Shown here piece by piece: positions 61,651 to 64,000 of a stretch of 64,000 bases of DNA (the stretch's first letter is position 1; each line of letters begins with the position of its first letter). The notes beneath the pieces are model-generated. The model did not search any database, was not told the DNA's origin, and saw nothing but the letters and a program-made list of their open reading frames with translations. The stretch spans positions 24,368,226 through 24,432,225 of the forward strand of contig NC_063052.1 of assembly GCF_018812025.1 (NCBI RefSeq). Reading direction: 5' to 3'. The position numbers were made by a program, and so were the translations under genes. Origin of the DNA: Megalobrama amblycephala. Lineage: Eukaryota > Chordata > Actinopteri > Cypriniformes > Xenocyprididae.

Positions 61651-63750
61651 CCCTTTGATGCACAACATGGGTCAAAAATGACCCGGCTGAGTTTTTATTT
61701 TCTATGTCTTTGCAAGAAATTCATTTCATCATTCAGTACTCCAGGTATTCCTCAATTAACTTGTTTTTGATCATCACAAATCCTCATTTTCATTTTTTCT
61801 TTCTTACTTTTTTAATAAAAATCATTTTTTTATCACTACCCTTCTAATGCGCAACATGGGTCAAAAATGACCCGTATTCATTTCCTATGTAATTTTAATA
61901 ACGGTTGAGTGTTTCTTCACTGAATCTTTAAAAGAAATGTATTTTTATCATTCATTTATTCCAGGTATTCCTTAAATATCTTGTTTTTGATTGTAAAAAA
62001 TCATTATGTTCATTTTTTCTTTCTTACTTTATAAACAAACACAGTTTTTGTATGTCTACATCAATTTTACACACATGGGTCAAAAATGACCCGTATTCAT
62101 TTCCTATGTAATTTCAATCATGACTGAGTGTTTCTTCGCTGAATCGTTGAAAGAAATGTATTTTATCATTTATTTATTTCAGGTATTACTTAAATATCTT
62201 GTTTTTGATTTTCTACAAATAATTATGTTTATTTTTTCTTTCTTACTTTATAAACAAACACAGTTTCTACATCAATTTTACACACATGGGTCAAAAATGA
62301 CCCATATAGAAATCTTTAAATATTTGCAAATTTTTGCAAGTAGGAACGTATTTACTGCAGACAACTGTTCATCTGCCACACATTTCACATCTTAACAAGG
62401 CTACTTTTGTATATTTGATGGATGTAAGTCTTATTATATTTAATATATTAGGCTATATATTTCATAATTTTTAATTTTTTGTCATAAATCAATGCAATTG
62501 GTCATCCTTTATGTCTGTCAGCGTTCCTGAAAAGTAACAGTTTTGGACATATACAACATGGGTCTAAAGTGACCTGAATTAGTTATTTTCTATATTGCAT
62601 ATATTACAATAAATTAATTTTATCATTCATTATTCCATCTATTACTCAATAACCAAATCCTTATTTTAATTTTTCCTTTCTTTTTGAATGAATTTTTTTG
62701 AATGTGTGTGTCATTACCATTCTAAAGGCCAACGTATACTTCCCTTTTTATGCGTACGTGAGGATCAGCATACAGATTTTTGTAACTTTTTATAATTTCC
62801 GCTGGATTTCTGTAACTGTGTATGTGCAACCTGCACATACACATTTAAATTGCGTTTGTGCGCAAAGTAAACTTTCAGCTTTTTTTACAGTGATGTCATC
62901 ATCCACCTCAGTTCTGTTGAGGACCAGCCGCTAACACTCTAGATAAAGAAAATCAAAAGCACTGTTGATCGATTCACTTATTATATATTTTCACTGTTGG
63001 ACAGAAACCTTGTTCAAAACTGTTACTTTTCAGGAACACTGATAGATGTAAAAGGTGACCAGTAGCATTGGTTTATGACAAAAAATACAAATTATGAAAT
63101 ATAATATATAGCCTATTATATGAAATATAATATGACTTTCTTCCATCAAATATACAAAAGCAGCCATGTTGAGACGTGAAATGTGTGGTGGACGAACAGT
63201 TGTCTGCAGTAAATATGTTCCTACTTGCAAAAATTTGCAAAGGTTTCTATATGGGTCATTTTTGACCCATGTGTGTAAAATTGATGTAGAAATACAAAAC
63301 CTGTGTTTGTTTATGAAAAAAAGAAAGAAAAAATGAACACAATGGTTTGTTAAAATCAAAAACAAGATATTTAAGGAATACCTGGAATAAATAAATGATA
63401 AAATACATTTCTTTCAAAGATTCAGCGAAGAAACACTCAGTCATGACTGAAATACCATAGGAAATGAATACGGGTCATTTTTGACCCATGTGTGTAAAAT
63501 TGATGTAGACAAACAAAAACTGTGTTTGTTTATAAAGTAAGAAAGAAAAAATGAACATAATGATTTTTGTCAATCAAAAACAAGATATTTAAGGAATACC
63601 TGGAATAAATGAATGATAAAATATATTTCTTTTAAAGATTCAGCAAAGAAACACTCAACCGTTATTGAAATTACATAGGAAATGAATACGGGTCATTTTT
63701 GACCCATGTTGCGCATTAGAAGGGGTTTTCATAGCTTGTGCATCAAAGGG
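61651..63750. mobile_element. piggyBac-like non-autonomous foldback element
   Basis: Termini CCCTTTGATGCACAA and its complement, flanked by TTAA at 61647-61650 and 63751-63754: the piggyBac signature of a CCC end and TTAA target. 2100 bp. Arms of about 0.7-0.9 kb are reverse complements around a central part (about 62546-63015). Inside the arms the palindrome GGGTCAAAAATGACCC or its complement recurs at 61669, 61858, 62077 and 62288 (left) and 63253, 63472 and 63690 (right), spaced 189-219 bp. No transposase; ORFs within the arms are mirror artefacts. Confidence 0.9.
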
Positions 63751-63754
63751 TTAA

Positions 63755-64000
63755 GGTTCACAGTTAACTAATACTGTCTGTCTGTCTGTCTGTCTGTCTA
63801 CAAACACATACAGTACAAACACCCAACAAAAAAGGTGACTTTTTGCATAAAAAAAAAACAAAAAAACATGTGTACCACCGTTTGTCCAATTGTACATACT
63901 TCAAAACACATCACAGTGGTTTGTTTAGTCTGAGAGATAATAACAATGAAAAACACTTTCTGGAGAAAAACAGGTCGGACTTGGCTAAGCAAAGTCAATT
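63755..64000. other. gene-free end of window
   Basis: A few bases of the resumed minisatellite unit, a short TCTG run (63775-63798), then AT-rich DNA without a supported feature. Confidence 0.5.

Noticed and set aside
62120..63444. ORFs of 60-110 codons in the piggyBac-like arms
   Set aside because: They appear in mirror image in both arms, contain no transposase motif and are AT-rich artefacts.

Overview
The window looks like nuclear DNA of a teleost fish, most likely a cyprinid. It is AT-rich, its genes are short exons with consensus splice sites, and it is packed with repeat families typical of carp and zebrafish relatives: Tc1-like elements, hAT MITEs, many TTAA-flanked elements with AGG...CCT ends, L2-type LINE tails and long microsatellites. 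The organism call is an inference from repeats and protein similarity.

Three protein-coding genes can be rebuilt exon by exon, all on the minus strand: nfe2l3 (51922-56448, CNC-bZIP factor), cbx3 (42000-43292, HP1-gamma) and snx10 (27355-33286, with a possible extra N-terminal exon at 37113-37276). Their order and shared direction match the tetrapod NFE2L3-CBX3-SNX10 block next to HOXA. The usual fourth member, hnrnpa2b1, which in mammals lies head-to-head with CBX3, is not seen. Its expected place (44.2-51.2 kb) holds a nested Tc1 insertion, two abutting hAT MITEs and a deleted Tc1.

1-26 kb is downstream of snx10. It has no recognised gene. It holds repeats, several non-repetitive stretches that could be regulatory elements (one with a MEIS/PBX-HOX-like motif), and two coding-looking plus-strand ORFs (24776-25039, behind a TATA box, and 25812-26084) that I could not assign. 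26.5-37.3 kb is snx10, with TTAA-flanked elements and a long TA microsatellite in its introns. 37.9-41.1 kb holds a decayed Tc1-like element and small MITEs. 41.5-44.2 kb is cbx3. 51.6-57 kb is nfe2l3 and its 5' region. 57-64 kb is repeats only: a TCTA/TCTG compound microsatellite, an L2 LINE fragment, a 72-bp minisatellite, and a 2.1-kb piggyBac-like foldback inserted precisely into a TTAA of that minisatellite.

The three genes act separately: an ER-anchored stress transcription factor, a heterochromatin reader and an endosomal PX protein. They are linked by ancient synteny, not by a shared pathway. I saw no new multi-gene system. The most novel points are the unassigned ORF pair, the possible snx10 N-terminal extension, the missing hnrnpa2b1, the piggyBac/minisatellite nesting and the concentration of TTAA-targeting elements.
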